NCBI GenBank assembly: GCA_934129885.1
Contig: CAKOWU010000007.1
Location: 1 to 64,000, forward strand
From: an uncultured Bacilli bacterium
Lineage (GTDB): Bacteria; Bacillota_I; Bacilli_A; RF39; UBA660
Direction: 5' to 3'
Length of the DNA stretch: 64,000 nt
The stretch's first letter is position 1; each line of letters starts with the position of its first letter. The notes beneath the pieces were generated by a model that searched no databases, was not told the DNA's origin, and worked only from the letters and a program-made list of their open reading frames with translations. The position numbers and the translations under genes are program-made. Shown here piece by piece: positions 1 to 8,728 of this stretch.

Positions 1-156
1 GATTGATATATTCCATGATGTAGATATATTAGATGTACCAGATATCTTTAAACTACTTGCGAAAGCCGCATATCCTATTGCCATAATAACTACAACCGCA
101 AGTAAGCCTCCTATAAGTATGCTTTTATTATTCTTATAACTTCTATGTCTATTCAT
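1..156 (-). CDS. N-terminus of a membrane-targeted surface protein (partial, left edge)
   Basis: Only the first 52 codons lie in the window; the gene continues past the left edge. The ATG at 156 follows an AAAGGTGA ribosome-binding site. A basic start is followed by one hydrophobic segment (about residues 13-33) and then GYAAFASSLKISGTSNIST. That is nearly the arrangement at the start of the DGR target protein at 36031-38958 (GYSAFSSQLDIKGTSSIST). It is therefore probably a second member of the same exported surface-protein family. The leader resembles those of camelysin/TasA-type proteins. Whether it also has a variable C-terminus cannot be seen here. Confidence 0.75.
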   Translation of the reverse strand, partial: MNRHRSYKNNKSILIGGLLAVVVIMAIGYAAFASSLKISGTSNISTSWNISI

Positions 157-386
157 ATTTTATCACCTTTACTACTTTAAATATACATATCATTTAGAAC
201 GAATTTTGTCGAACATTATTTTACAAAAAGCACCTAAAATGTCCTATTGCTACTATGAAAATGATATCAAAAAATAGGAAAGATGTAAATATTCTAACAT
301 ATATTTGTGCGATTTTATCTTAATCTTGGTGTAAATAAAAAAACAAGAGTTATGCTTATCAAAGGATTATTAAATCCTATAAAATC

Positions 387-414
387 ATAAAAAGAAAGTC
401 ATTTTTTGACTTTC
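387..414 (-). terminator. Rho-independent terminator of the gene at 473-1396
   Basis: An 8-bp perfect stem (394-401 with 407-414, GAAAGTCA/TGACTTTC) is followed on the minus strand by TTTTTA. It lies just downstream of the coiled-coil gene. The rest of 157-472 holds the promoter region of the left-edge gene and nothing else I can identify. Confidence 0.7.
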
Positions 415-472
415 CAAGTTAATTCATTTATCACTAGTTTTTGGTCTCACCAACACTACTTGACAAAGAATA

Positions 473-1396
473 TTATTTTTTAGGAATGCTATCGTAAATA
501 CGACGAAGTAATTCAGAAGATTGTCTCATTTTTTTCTCTAATTTTTCGTTGCGTTCTTTTAAAATAGCATTTTCATTTAATATGTTATGATATTTTTCAG
601 TAGTTTCTTTAATAGTATTTGCACTATCTAAATTGTTTTGCTTTAATTCTTTATTTTCCTGTTTTAGTTTTTCAATATTTTCCATTAAAGCACTACTGTT
701 TTTCATTGCTTTTTCAAGTTCATCTTTAGCCATGTTAAGATCATTTTTTACTCTATCGTAATCTTCAACAAACCCATTAACAGCATGACTCATACTATCG
801 AAATCAACATCGTCATCATCATCTACAGAAGAAATATCTTCAAAATTTTCTTCATTTTCATACTCTTCTACTGATGAAATATCTGTTTTTTCTTCAGTAT
901 CATTATCAGTAATGCTTAATTCTTTTTCCATGGAATCTGCAAGATCAGAAATTTCATTAAGTAAACTTTCGGCACTTTCGAATGGCATATTAACCATTTC
1001 ATCTACAAAATCTCCAGTAACTGGTTCTTCTTCATTTTTACATTCTTCAAAATATTTACCATAAATATTAAGTTCCGTGATTTTACTCATTATGTCCTCA
1101 ATACTAACGGCATATCTATTCATAAGGCTACGAATATTTTTATCTTCAAAATAAACCGTATAAAAATCGTCGTCATCAGGAATTAGAACACCGGCTCTAA
1201 ACATTTGCTTTTCCTCTTTGCCCTGTTCACCATCACTAAAATTAATTTCTTCCATTATTTTTGAAACAAACTTATCTTTATCTTTGATAGCTTTTTCAAG
1301 GGGTTCATTTGTAAATTTCTCAAAAATGTCTTCATTGGCTTCTCTTACTTCTTTAGCCAATTTTTTAATAGCCAAAAACCTTTTCTTACTAAGCAT
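473..1396 (-). CDS. Acidic coiled-coil protein of unknown function
   Basis: I do not recognise the family. The 307-residue protein starts at an ATG preceded by a GAGGTGAAAT ribosome-binding site. It has no signal peptide or membrane segment. The N-terminal 120 residues are mixed charge. The middle (about 165-205) is very acidic with Asp/Glu runs, and the last 100 residues form a strongly predicted coiled coil (LEKAMKNSSALMENIEKLK and what follows). It sits 27 bp downstream of efp on the same strand and may be cotranscribed with it. The shape suggests a cytoplasmic scaffold, but no function can be assigned. Confidence 0.75.
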   Translation of the reverse strand: MLSKKRFLAIKKLAKEVREANEDIFEKFTNEPLEKAIKDKDKFVSKIMEEINFSDGEQGKEEKQMFRAGVLIPDDDDFYTVYFEDKNIRSLMNRYAVSIEDIMSKITELNIYGKYFEECKNEEEPVTGDFVDEMVNMPFESAESLLNEISDLADSMEKELSITDNDTEEKTDISSVEEYENEENFEDISSVDDDDDVDFDSMSHAVNGFVEDYDRVKNDLNMAKDELEKAMKNSSALMENIEKLKQENKELKQNNLDSANTIKETTEKYHNILNENAILKERNEKLEKKMRQSSELLRRIYDSIPKK

Positions 1397-1423
1397 AATT
1401 TCACCTCTTTTTATTCTTTATTA

Positions 1424-1981
1424 TTAAGCCCTAGAATCGTATTTTCCATCTTTTGTAGATACTACTATTTCGTCACCAATATTTACAAATAATGGTACCT
1501 TAACTGTTAGTCCATTCGCAAGGACAGCCTCCTTTGTGGCGTTAGTTGCGGTATTACCTTTAACAGCTGGTTCAGTTTCAGTAACTGCATAAGTAATTTT
1601 TTCTGGTAATATAATACCTAGTAGTTCTCCTTTATAGAAAGATAACTCTACGTCTAAACCTTCTTTTAAATATTTAGCGTTATCACCTAAAACCTCTTTA
1701 GAAAGTTCTATTTGTTCATATGTTTCCATATTCATGAAATTATAATTACCGGCATTCTCGTATAAAAATTGCATAGAATTTTTTTCAAGCATTGCCTTTT
1801 CTAATTTGATATTAGTATTAAAAGTTTGCTCAACGGTTGATCCAGTTCTTAGATTTTTTAATTTTATTCTAACAAAAGCGGGACCCTTACCTGGCTTAAC
1901 GTGTAAAAACTCCATTATTTGGCATATCTTGCCATCAATAATAACAGTCATACCATTTTTAATATCGTTAATGTTAATCAT
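1424..1981 (-). CDS. efp: Translation elongation factor P
   Basis: EF-P binds between the ribosomal P and E sites and relieves stalling at polyproline stretches. The 185-residue length is normal. The N-terminal KOW-like domain carries the loop HVKPGKGPAFVR, with Lys32 at the position that is post-translationally modified in many bacteria. Two OB domains follow, ending in the typical VSTKDGKYDSRA. It is 11 bp downstream of rpmG, so the two probably form one transcript with the coiled-coil gene behind. The ATG at 1981 has an AGGAGGT ribosome-binding site. Confidence 0.96.
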   Translation of the reverse strand: MININDIKNGMTVIIDGKICQIMEFLHVKPGKGPAFVRIKLKNLRTGSTVEQTFNTNIKLEKAMLEKNSMQFLYENAGNYNFMNMETYEQIELSKEVLGDNAKYLKEGLDVELSFYKGELLGIILPEKITYAVTETEPAVKGNTATNATKEAVLANGLTVKVPLFVNIGDEIVVSTKDGKYDSRA

Positions 1982-1992
1982 TTATTAACCTC

Positions 1993-2160
1993 CTACTTTT
2001 TCTCTTTATGTAAAGTATGTTTATTACATTTATTACAATGTATTTTTAATTCTAAACGTTCACTTGTATTTCTTTTATTTTTCTCAGTACGTTTATTTTC
2101 GTTTCCACACTCTGTACATGCAAGTGTGATGTTTTCTCTTGCTTCTCCTTTTTTTGCCAT
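1993..2160 (-). CDS. rpmG: 50S ribosomal protein L33
   Basis: A 55-codon gene. The product starts MAKKGEARENITLACTEC and has two CxxC pairs (CTEC and CNKC), so it is the zinc-binding form of L33. L33 sits near the ribosomal E site. The start follows a GGAGG ribosome-binding site. It lies between the class B PBP and efp on the same strand. Confidence 0.93.
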   Translation of the reverse strand: MAKKGEARENITLACTECGNENKRTEKNKRNTSERLELKIHCNKCNKHTLHKEKK

Positions 2161-2201
2161 AATATCCCTCCTTTTTTTACGTATATTTACATTATAGCAG
2201 A

Positions 2202-4340
2202 TTATTTGTAAATTTCAAAGTATTTTTTAGATATTGCCTGTGCTAGTCTTTTATTTATTGATGATTGATAACTTGAAGTGCCATTTGGAATTGATACGTC
2301 TGGCGATACAATGGCAAATGAAACGCTTGGATTATCGTACGGAGCATAAGCAACAAAAGTTGTTGATATTGTAGCGGTATCTATTTTACCATCATTATCA
2401 GTATCGACGAAACTTTCACTAGTTCCTGTTTTTCCAGCTGGTTTATATTCAGCATTTATATAACCAGCACCTGTACCATAAGACAAAACAGCTTCAAAAC
2501 CTTGATGAACTCTATCCATATATTTACTATCGGTTTCAACTGTATTTAAAACGTTTTTTTCTCTTTTATCTTTTATTTTAGCTTCGCTATCACCATCATA
2601 TTTCCCAACATAAAGCATAGGTTCCAACCTACTACCTCCGTTAGCAATAGTATTTATATATTGTGATAACTGAATTGGAGTATAGGTATCGTACTGACCG
2701 ATAGAAAAGTCTAGTAGATATCCAGCACCTGTACTATTTCCTTTATATCCTAAACTTTCGGTTGGTAAATCTATACCCGTTTTAACCCCTAATCCAAACT
2801 GAGCGAATGTATTGCGATATGTATCAAAGGCTTTATCATCTACTGTAAGCGGTTTATTGTAAACATAGTTTCCATTACCAACTTTGATAGCCGTATAATA
2901 TTGATAAGTATTTGAAGAATAAGCAAGAGCAGTTATATCATTTAACATGCCAAGACTACGCCATGAACATTTTTCTTTAGTAGCGGCAATCTTAACACAT
3001 TGGTCAAGTCTACTCTCACCTATTTTAAGAGCACCTGTATTATAACCAACAATCTGACTCGCACCTTTCACAACCGATCCCATTACTACAGGAGAGGTCA
3101 TAATCCCTGGAGTATAATCGACAACAGTATATTCGCCATTTTCTTCTTTTACTTGTTTACCAGCCATAGCTAGTATTTCTCCTGTTTGCGGATTAGATAT
3201 TATTACAAACGATCTATTATAGTAATTGGTATTAGCCTCATATTTTTTTGTATATAAAACTTGTTCTGTTAAAATTTGTTCTAAGGCTTGCTGAAGATTA
3301 ATGTCTATACTGATAACTATATCAGTACCACGTTTACCCTCTTTTAGCAATTGGTATGAACCATCATTATTTACAAGATATTTATTTTTAGTACCCTTTA
3401 ATGTACTTTCATACCGATATTCTAAGTAACTTGTTCCTACTCTATCATTTAGACTATAACCTTCTTTTAGATATTTATCTTTGAGTTCTGACGGTATACC
3501 TTTTTTACTGGTTGATACACTTCCAAACATAGTCTTAAAAGTATCTCCATATGGATATACTCTCTCCCAATCAAGTTTTACGTCAACACCTGGCAAATTA
3601 CTTAAATTCTCAGCAACAAGAGCATATTCTTCATCAGTTACGTTTGTATCTTTAATAACTTTTTCAGCATATGAGTATCCAGTATTCATAAGAGCATATA
3701 TATATGCCGCTTTTTTATCATTTTCACCATAAATAGCGAGATCCTCTTCAGTAACTCTTTCTATTTTATATTTTTGGATATCATTTGCGTCTATTTTTCT
3801 TTTTTCAAGTAAATCCCATTCTTCATCTGTGATTTTTTCTTTAGCTTTTTTACTATGATTTAATATCCAGAAATTTTTGAAATCGTATTCTGACAATGAT
3901 GAATAATCTAAATCAATCATATTTACTAATTTATAAGCTACACTCATTTCCTGTTTAGTAGTTACCCCAGATGGTTTTTTATAATATATAACTTTTACAG
4001 CCTTATTATCTACTAAAACATTTCCATTCCTATCATATATTCTACCTCTTGGGGCACTTCCACCCTCTACGACTGTTTGTGTTAACTTTTCAACTTCCGA
4101 TGTATAGTATTCTTTTTTTACAACTTGAATAACGAAAAGACCACTTATTAAAATAATTACTAATATTGTGACAATAATGGTCAAGATATTATATCTTTTT
4201 TCTATTTCTTTTTTTATATCCTTATCTTGTTTATAACCTACATTATACCGAAGTGGTTTATGCCTTTTGATAAGAGGACCTTTTATAGTAGATTTTAGTT
4301 CTTCTTCTTCATTTTGATTTTTCTTTTTTCTTTTGAACAA
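2202..4340 (-). CDS. Class B penicillin-binding protein (D,D-transpeptidase)
   Basis: This is a monofunctional peptidoglycan transpeptidase acting outside the membrane. Numbering from an upstream in-frame ATG at 4358, there is one membrane anchor (about 58-80), the class B dimerisation-domain signature SAPRGRIYDRNG (101-112), and the catalytic motifs SVVK (Ser428, Lys431), SSN (481-483) and KTG in AGKTGTSESF. The reading frame is open from that ATG, but a perfect AAGGAGGTGAGC ribosome-binding site lies inside the first codons, so initiation at the TTG at 4340 (LFKRKKK) is more likely. It could be the elongation (PbpA/PBP2-like) or division enzyme; sequence alone does not decide. rpmG follows. 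Confidence 0.93.
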   Translation of the reverse strand: MFKRKKKNQNEEEELKSTIKGPLIKRHKPLRYNVGYKQDKDIKKEIEKRYNILTIIVTILVIILISGLFVIQVVKKEYYTSEVEKLTQTVVEGGSAPRGRIYDRNGNVLVDNKAVKVIYYKKPSGVTTKQEMSVAYKLVNMIDLDYSSLSEYDFKNFWILNHSKKAKEKITDEEWDLLEKRKIDANDIQKYKIERVTEEDLAIYGENDKKAAYIYALMNTGYSYAEKVIKDTNVTDEEYALVAENLSNLPGVDVKLDWERVYPYGDTFKTMFGSVSTSKKGIPSELKDKYLKEGYSLNDRVGTSYLEYRYESTLKGTKNKYLVNNDGSYQLLKEGKRGTDIVISIDINLQQALEQILTEQVLYTKKYEANTNYYNRSFVIISNPQTGEILAMAGKQVKEENGEYTVVDYTPGIMTSPVVMGSVVKGASQIVGYNTGALKIGESRLDQCVKIAATKEKCSWRSLGMLNDITALAYSSNTYQYYTAIKVGNGNYVYNKPLTVDDKAFDTYRNTFAQFGLGVKTGIDLPTESLGYKGNSTGAGYLLDFSIGQYDTYTPIQLSQYINTIANGGSRLEPMLYVGKYDGDSEAKIKDKREKNVLNTVETDSKYMDRVHQGFEAVLSYGTGAGYINAEYKPAGKTGTSESFVDTDNDGKIDTATISTTFVAYAPYDNPSVSFAIVSPDVSIPNGTSSYQSSINKRLAQAISKKYFEIYK

Positions 4341-4397
4341 AGTGCTCACCTCCTTCATTTATTTTGGCCTCCGCATATACTATTACAGGGAGGGATT

Positions 4398-4658
4398 ATG
4401 AAAAACATTATTTTGAGTTATATAAATAAGATTTCTATAGATAATGTTAATGATTTTGCTTATAAAAATGGTATTACTTTAAGTACCTATGAACTTAATA
4501 TATTATATGGCATTTTAAAGAATAATTATGAAGATATCTTATCAGGTAAAGATGAAAATATAAGAAAATATTTAAAAGAAAATATCAGCAGCAATAATTA
4601 TGATAAAATTATTAATATGTATAATATTTATAAGCGTAAATACAAAAATTATTTATAG
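4398..4658 (+). CDS. DUF2624 family protein (YqfT-like)
   Basis: An 86-residue small, soluble, helical protein of unknown function. The start at 4398 follows AGGGAGGGATT; the longer upstream reading frame has no ribosome-binding site. Length, composition and position resemble DUF2624/YqfT, which in Bacillus lies beside the endonuclease IV gene yqfS. Here too it converges on nfo, and the two genes overlap tail to tail by 10 bp. The family call rests mostly on this neighbourhood. Confidence 0.72.
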   Translation: MKNIILSYINKISIDNVNDFAYKNGITLSTYELNILYGILKNNYEDILSGKDENIRKYLKENISSNNYDKIINMYNIYKRKYKNYL

Positions 4659-5560
4659 TAATTCCTTATATCTTCTAACATGTTAACGTTGAATGTTTTA
4701 TTTTTTATCATTTCTATTTCAAATTTATATGGTGGGAAACTTCTGTCTTTACCACCATTTTTTGATATATAAGGAGTTTCTAAAATTTTAGGAACATTTT
4801 CTACTCTCTTATTATATAAGATTCTTATAAGATTATCAAAGCCAATAGTTCCAAAACCGATGTTTTCATGTCTATCTTTACGAGCACCACATTCATTTTT
4901 ACTATCATTTATATGTAATACTCCCAGCTTTGATAGGCCTATTACATTATCAAACTCATCTAATATTTTATCAAAATCATTCAAATTATAACCAGCATCA
5001 TTTATATGACAAGTATCTAGACAGACCATGACTCTTTTATTTATTTTTACACCATCAATTATTTCTTTTAATTCCTCGAAGGTCCTACCAACCTCAGTTC
5101 CTTTACCAGCCATGGTTTCTAGACAGATTATTGGACCTTTTTCCTCTGTTATAACTTCATTTAAAGCATTTACAATATTTTTTATTCCTTCTTCTTCTCC
5201 CAGTCCTACATGACTTCCTGGATGAAGTACTACTTTAGAGACACCAAGCATACTAGCACGTTTTAGTTCTTGTTTTAAAAAGTTAGTCGCAAAGGCATAC
5301 TTATCTTTATCTTTATTATTGGCTAGGTTAATTATATAAGGAGCATGAATGATAACATTATTGATGTCAATATTTTGTTCTTTCATAGTTTTTTGAGCAA
5401 GCGAAGTAAGCTCTAAATCAATAGAACTTCTTATGGTATTTTGAGGGGCTCCTGTATAAAACATAAAAGTATTTGAGCCATAACTTAAAGCTTCTACTAC
5501 ACTCCCTACTAGTCCCTCTGATGAGTTATAAGAAACATGACTTCCTAAAATTAATTTCAT
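4649..5560 (-). CDS. nfo: Endonuclease IV (AP endonuclease)
   Basis: Endonuclease IV cleaves DNA 5' to abasic sites in base-excision repair using three zinc ions. The xylose-isomerase-like TIM barrel motifs are clear: LGSHVSY at the N-terminus, HAPYIINLAN, LHPGSHVG, ICLETMAGKG, VCLDTCHINDAGY, LHINDSKNECGARKDRHENIG and ILETP. The start is taken as the ATG at 5560 (MKLILGSH), because an AAAGGTG ribosome-binding site precedes it and overlaps the upstream GTG at 5569. About 303 residues is normal for the family. Confidence 0.95.
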   Translation of the reverse strand: MKLILGSHVSYNSSEGLVGSVVEALSYGSNTFMFYTGAPQNTIRSSIDLELTSLAQKTMKEQNIDINNVIIHAPYIINLANNKDKDKYAFATNFLKQELKRASMLGVSKVVLHPGSHVGLGEEEGIKNIVNALNEVITEEKGPIICLETMAGKGTEVGRTFEELKEIIDGVKINKRVMVCLDTCHINDAGYNLNDFDKILDEFDNVIGLSKLGVLHINDSKNECGARKDRHENIGFGTIGFDNLIRILYNKRVENVPKILETPYISKNGGKDRSFPPYKFEIEMIKNKTFNVNMLEDIRNYYK

Positions 5561-5655
5561 TTGTATCACCTTTATATATCATAACATATTTTTAAGTTTT
5601 TTTAGCATTTAATTTGCATGACAAACAGAAAAAAATACAGGTTATGAGCCTGATA

Positions 5656-5982
5656 TTATTCTCCTAATTTTGACAAGATTTTAAAACTTTTTTGAACAGC
5701 ACTTTTAATAAGTAAAGATGTAGTATCTGAAACTTTAAGTCCTACTCTTGATAATTTATTTTGATAATTGATTTCTTTGGGAAGGTAATCTTCTAAAGTT
5801 ACGTTTTTACCTTCAGCAACATCTGTTTCAAATTGTTTTATTTTTTCGTTTGTAAGGATGGTTTTTTGACTATTTCGATACTCGTTATAACCCATTTTAT
5901 TCGTAACATATAGAGCCATGAAGGTAATAAAGCACACAAGCATGGTTATTTTAAATATTTTTGCTAAAAGATTAAGATTCAT
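5656..5982 (-). CDS. Small membrane protein of unknown function, coupled to spoIIP
   Basis: A 108-residue protein with one N-terminal membrane segment (about 8-28) and a hydrophilic tail that includes KFETDVAEGKNVTLEDYLP-like sequence. It overlaps the end of spoIIP by 11 bp, so translation is probably coupled and it may act with SpoIIP during engulfment. I do not recognise the family. Confidence 0.7.
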   Translation of the reverse strand: MNLNLLAKIFKITMLVCFITFMALYVTNKMGYNEYRNSQKTILTNEKIKQFETDVAEGKNVTLEDYLPKEINYQNKLSRVGLKVSDTTSLLIKSAVQKSFKILSKLGE

Positions 5983-6913
5983 TTACATATTCTCCTATAA
6001 TGGGTGCGAGTAGTTCTATAGTATTTAAAATTTCTGATATAGTATTTTTATCACCGCCTACTTCTAAAAGTACCATTTTAGGATTTAAATCTTGATTATA
6101 TACGCCATTACTTCCAGCACCACCTTTTATAAGAACGCCCCTTGTTAAACTAGGATATTTTTCTTTTATTTTATCATTTAATTTATTAGAAAGTTCCAGG
6201 TTTTTTTGATATTCATCATATTCGTTACCAACGATAAAAACTATTTTAGCACAAGCTTTATCATTTATCATAACGGTAGAATTATCTTTTGCTATACTAT
6301 CGCGATGAAGGTCTATTATTAGTTTTAAGGATGGGGTATTATTTATGGTATCTGTAATAAATTTTCGACTGACTTCATAACTTTTAACATATTTTATGTT
6401 ATTAGTATTCATATAGTTTATAAGATCATCTTCTAGTACAATAGATTTTACACCGATATTTTGAAGTTTATCTTGGAGAATATATGAGGCCATCATTACG
6501 CCTGGGGTGATATTATATGGTTCTAGAGAATCACCTACATAACTTTCGGCTTGATGGCTATTATAAATATAAACTAAGGGTTCTTTTTCCTCTTTTTTTA
6601 TAGCACTTACGTAACTTACGTTAGCGGAGCTGTTAGCTTTATAATGAAACGTATTTTCTAAAATATTCACTGGTTCATTTATATTAAAAAAATATGAAAA
6701 AACTTTTGTAAATAAATCGCTAGCTTTTTTATCATAAAGCATATGATAATTGGAGTCTACGAGCATTGCTTTTACGAAGGTTTCGTTTGTCCTTGCGAGG
6801 ACCCTGTTCATCATGATGTTATAAGATATTTCGTAACCTATGAATACTAGAAATATGTAAACTAATATTCTATATTTAAATCTTCTTCTTTTTACCAATT
6901 TTACTTTTTTCAT
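5972..6913 (-). CDS. spoIIP: Stage II sporulation protein P (peptidoglycan hydrolase)
   Basis: SpoIIP is the amidase/endopeptidase partner of SpoIID and SpoIIM and removes septal peptidoglycan during forespore engulfment. The 313-residue protein has a membrane anchor (about 14-32). Its extracellular domain carries the family motifs YIYNSHQAESY, IIDLHRDS and LLEVGGDKNT. The promoter region lies in 6914-7000. With SigK at 21.5 kb this is the best evidence that the organism forms endospores. Confidence 0.92.
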   Translation of the reverse strand: MKKVKLVKRRRFKYRILVYIFLVFIGYEISYNIMMNRVLARTNETFVKAMLVDSNYHMLYDKKASDLFTKVFSYFFNINEPVNILENTFHYKANSSANVSYVSAIKKEEKEPLVYIYNSHQAESYVGDSLEPYNITPGVMMASYILQDKLQNIGVKSIVLEDDLINYMNTNNIKYVKSYEVSRKFITDTINNTPSLKLIIDLHRDSIAKDNSTVMINDKACAKIVFIVGNEYDEYQKNLELSNKLNDKIKEKYPSLTRGVLIKGGAGSNGVYNQDLNPKMVLLEVGGDKNTISEILNTIELLAPIIGEYVNES

Positions 6914-7332
6914 ACTATCACCTTTACCATCATTATATATAATAGTATGTAAATAAAATGTAGAAAAAGTGTATGTATGTTTAATTATTTTAACTACACA
7001 AAAATATAGTGAATTCTATATAGTGGAAAAAGCCACAAAGATTAGAATTGTAGTTCTATGGCCTTGAAATATTATATTATGATGCTTGTAATTGTTCTGA
7101 CTGGAATTTAAGTAAGTCAGTTTCGTTCACAATATCATTTATAGACAAATTCATGTCAAGTAAATTCTTAGTAGGTTCTAATTTATCTTCTACTAACATT
7201 TACTACATATTTTATATGACATTGTTAACAGCTGCTTAAATGGTGGCACTACAAATATGTAATTACAAGTTAAAATAATTTTGAACATAAAAAAACTACT
7301 GCGTTATTACAATATCAGTAGTTTTTATATTA
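6914..7332. other. Intergenic region with a possible gene remnant
   Basis: No convincing intact gene. On the minus strand a 40-codon frame at 7077-7199 encodes LEPTKNLLDMNLSINDIV, resembling the C-terminal helix of PD-(D/E)XK/Rpn-type transposon nucleases, but it has no ribosome-binding site and no N-terminal domain. It is probably a remnant. The terminator of the next gene is at 7291-7326. Confidence 0.35.
7291..7326 (-). terminator. Terminator of the amine dehydrogenase gene
   Basis: An 11-bp stem AAAAACTACTG (7291-7301) pairs with 7316-7326, and the minus strand then reads TTTTTTTA. It begins just 7 bp past the stop codon of the gene at 7333-8409. Confidence 0.85.
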
Positions 7333-8409
7333 TTATTTTACATATTCATTTAAGGTTTTTATTTTATAAGTTAAATCTCCCATTAAAGCAGTAGGTACAA
7401 ATCCAGATTCACTATTAATAACATCTGGTATTCTATTTACTACACTTGCACATGTGAGCTCTACTGTCGCAGGTCTTTTTACAGTAATAGTAGTGTTTGG
7501 TTCACCATCGACAGTCCATTCATTAACATCAAATTCATCTGGAGCATAAACTTTACCAACGCATTTAGTTTCTAAAACTACGCCCTCTTCAGTTTCAGTA
7601 GTAACAACTGCACTCATGCCAGTTGCGTTACCAGCTTTTATAGTCATACCTAAAGTAGAAGATGAAATATCTTTATCATAGGTTTCCGGAACACATTTTT
7701 GTGACTGATGTTTTACAGTTAGTCCTAGTTTTTCACATAGCCAACCATTAACATTCCACATATAACTAGGCGTGTAGTTACCACTAGAGATAATTTCCTG
7801 TCTTTTTTCGTCACTCATTCTATCTACACTAGCAATTTTTTCATCAAATTCCTCTAAAGTAAGTCCCGCACCATGTGCTTCAGCAAGAGCAACACCATAG
7901 TCTTCAACGTTATACCATGACTCACCTATAATTTTCTTTATACTTTGAGTACTACCAGCAATAGAACTGATTAATTGTCCCCAATAAATATCTTGGTATC
8001 CACTGCCAGTGATGGTACAGTTATTCTTTTTAGCCTCTTCATCTATTTCTTTTGTTAGATTAGGGTTAGAGTTCCAAGAATAAAAAGCCTCTTCACATGT
8101 CGTAATCGCATTTATACCTAAAGAAGCACAAAGCATTAAAGCACCTTTTACATCTTCTAGCAAACTCATAGTAGTAACTATACATACATCTGGTTTAGTT
8201 TGGGTTAAAACCTCTCTAGCTTCTTTCGCATCACTTATGATAACACCTTTGTCTTCTCCGCCCATAACATTACTGATATCTTTACCAATAACATTAGGAT
8301 TAATATCAAAGGCAGATACTATTTCTGCACCTTTCTCATAAACATACCTCATAGTATATTTACTCATTTTACCGCATCCATATTGTGCCACTTTAATTTT
8401 TCTATCCAT
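7333..8409 (-). CDS. 2,4-diaminopentanoate dehydrogenase-like NAD(P)-dependent oxidoreductase
   Basis: A 358-residue Rossmann enzyme of the dihydrodipicolinate-reductase-like superfamily. The nucleotide-binding loop is YGCGKMSKYTMRY (about 10-22), followed by VSAFDINPNVIGKD and VVTTMS-type strands. The middle motifs NAITTCEEAFYSWNSNP and TGSGYQDIYWG match clostridial 2,4-diaminopentanoate dehydrogenases (Ord) of ornithine fermentation closely. No other ornithine-pathway gene is nearby, so the substrate is inferred from family only. It is a single-gene unit with its own terminator. Confidence 0.82.
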   Translation of the reverse strand: MDRKIKVAQYGCGKMSKYTMRYVYEKGAEIVSAFDINPNVIGKDISNVMGGEDKGVIISDAKEAREVLTQTKPDVCIVTTMSLLEDVKGALMLCASLGINAITTCEEAFYSWNSNPNLTKEIDEEAKKNNCTITGSGYQDIYWGQLISSIAGSTQSIKKIIGESWYNVEDYGVALAEAHGAGLTLEEFDEKIASVDRMSDEKRQEIISSGNYTPSYMWNVNGWLCEKLGLTVKHQSQKCVPETYDKDISSSTLGMTIKAGNATGMSAVVTTETEEGVVLETKCVGKVYAPDEFDVNEWTVDGEPNTTITVKRPATVELTCASVVNRIPDVINSESGFVPTALMGDLTYKIKTLNEYVK

Positions 8410-8728
8410 ATCTTATCCTCCTACAACTATTATATATAAATAGAGGTAAATTATCAAGAAAAAGCAATAACACTTTACATTTATTTTAATGATAATAGCA
8501 ATAATTCATAGAGACTTTTATTTCACAGTTTTCTTCACTACACTCATACGAAGTATTTTCAAATTCTATAGTCACACGAAAGATACCATATTAATCTATT
8601 TATTCTTTTACCAAAAGCACAACTTCTTCCCTATTACCAGCATTTATCATATAAGTTTAAAATAATTATAGACACTATAAATAACCCTTTTGCTATAAGT
8701 TACATAAAATACAAAGAAAGGAGTTTTT
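8410..8728. other. Divergent intergenic region
   Basis: This separates two divergent genes. Short minus-strand frames around 8470-8650 (for example one reading FRVTIEFENTSYECSEEN) lack starts or ribosome-binding sites and may be remnants. The right end holds the promoter of the collagen-like gene. Confidence 0.35.
8684..8711 (+). promoter_or_regulatory. Possible SigK-type promoter of the collagen-like gene
   Basis: An AC at 8684-8685, 17 bp, then CATAAAATA at 8703-8711 fits the Bacillus SigK pattern (AC, about 17 bp, CATANNNTA). It lies just upstream of an AAAGGAG ribosome-binding site at about 8714-8722. The match is short; a SigA-like TATAAA at 8675-8680 is an alternative. Confidence 0.35.

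Noticed and set aside
7077..7199. A 40-codon minus-strand gene
   Set aside because: No ribosome-binding site and only a C-terminal-like helix. Noted as a possible remnant rather than a gene.
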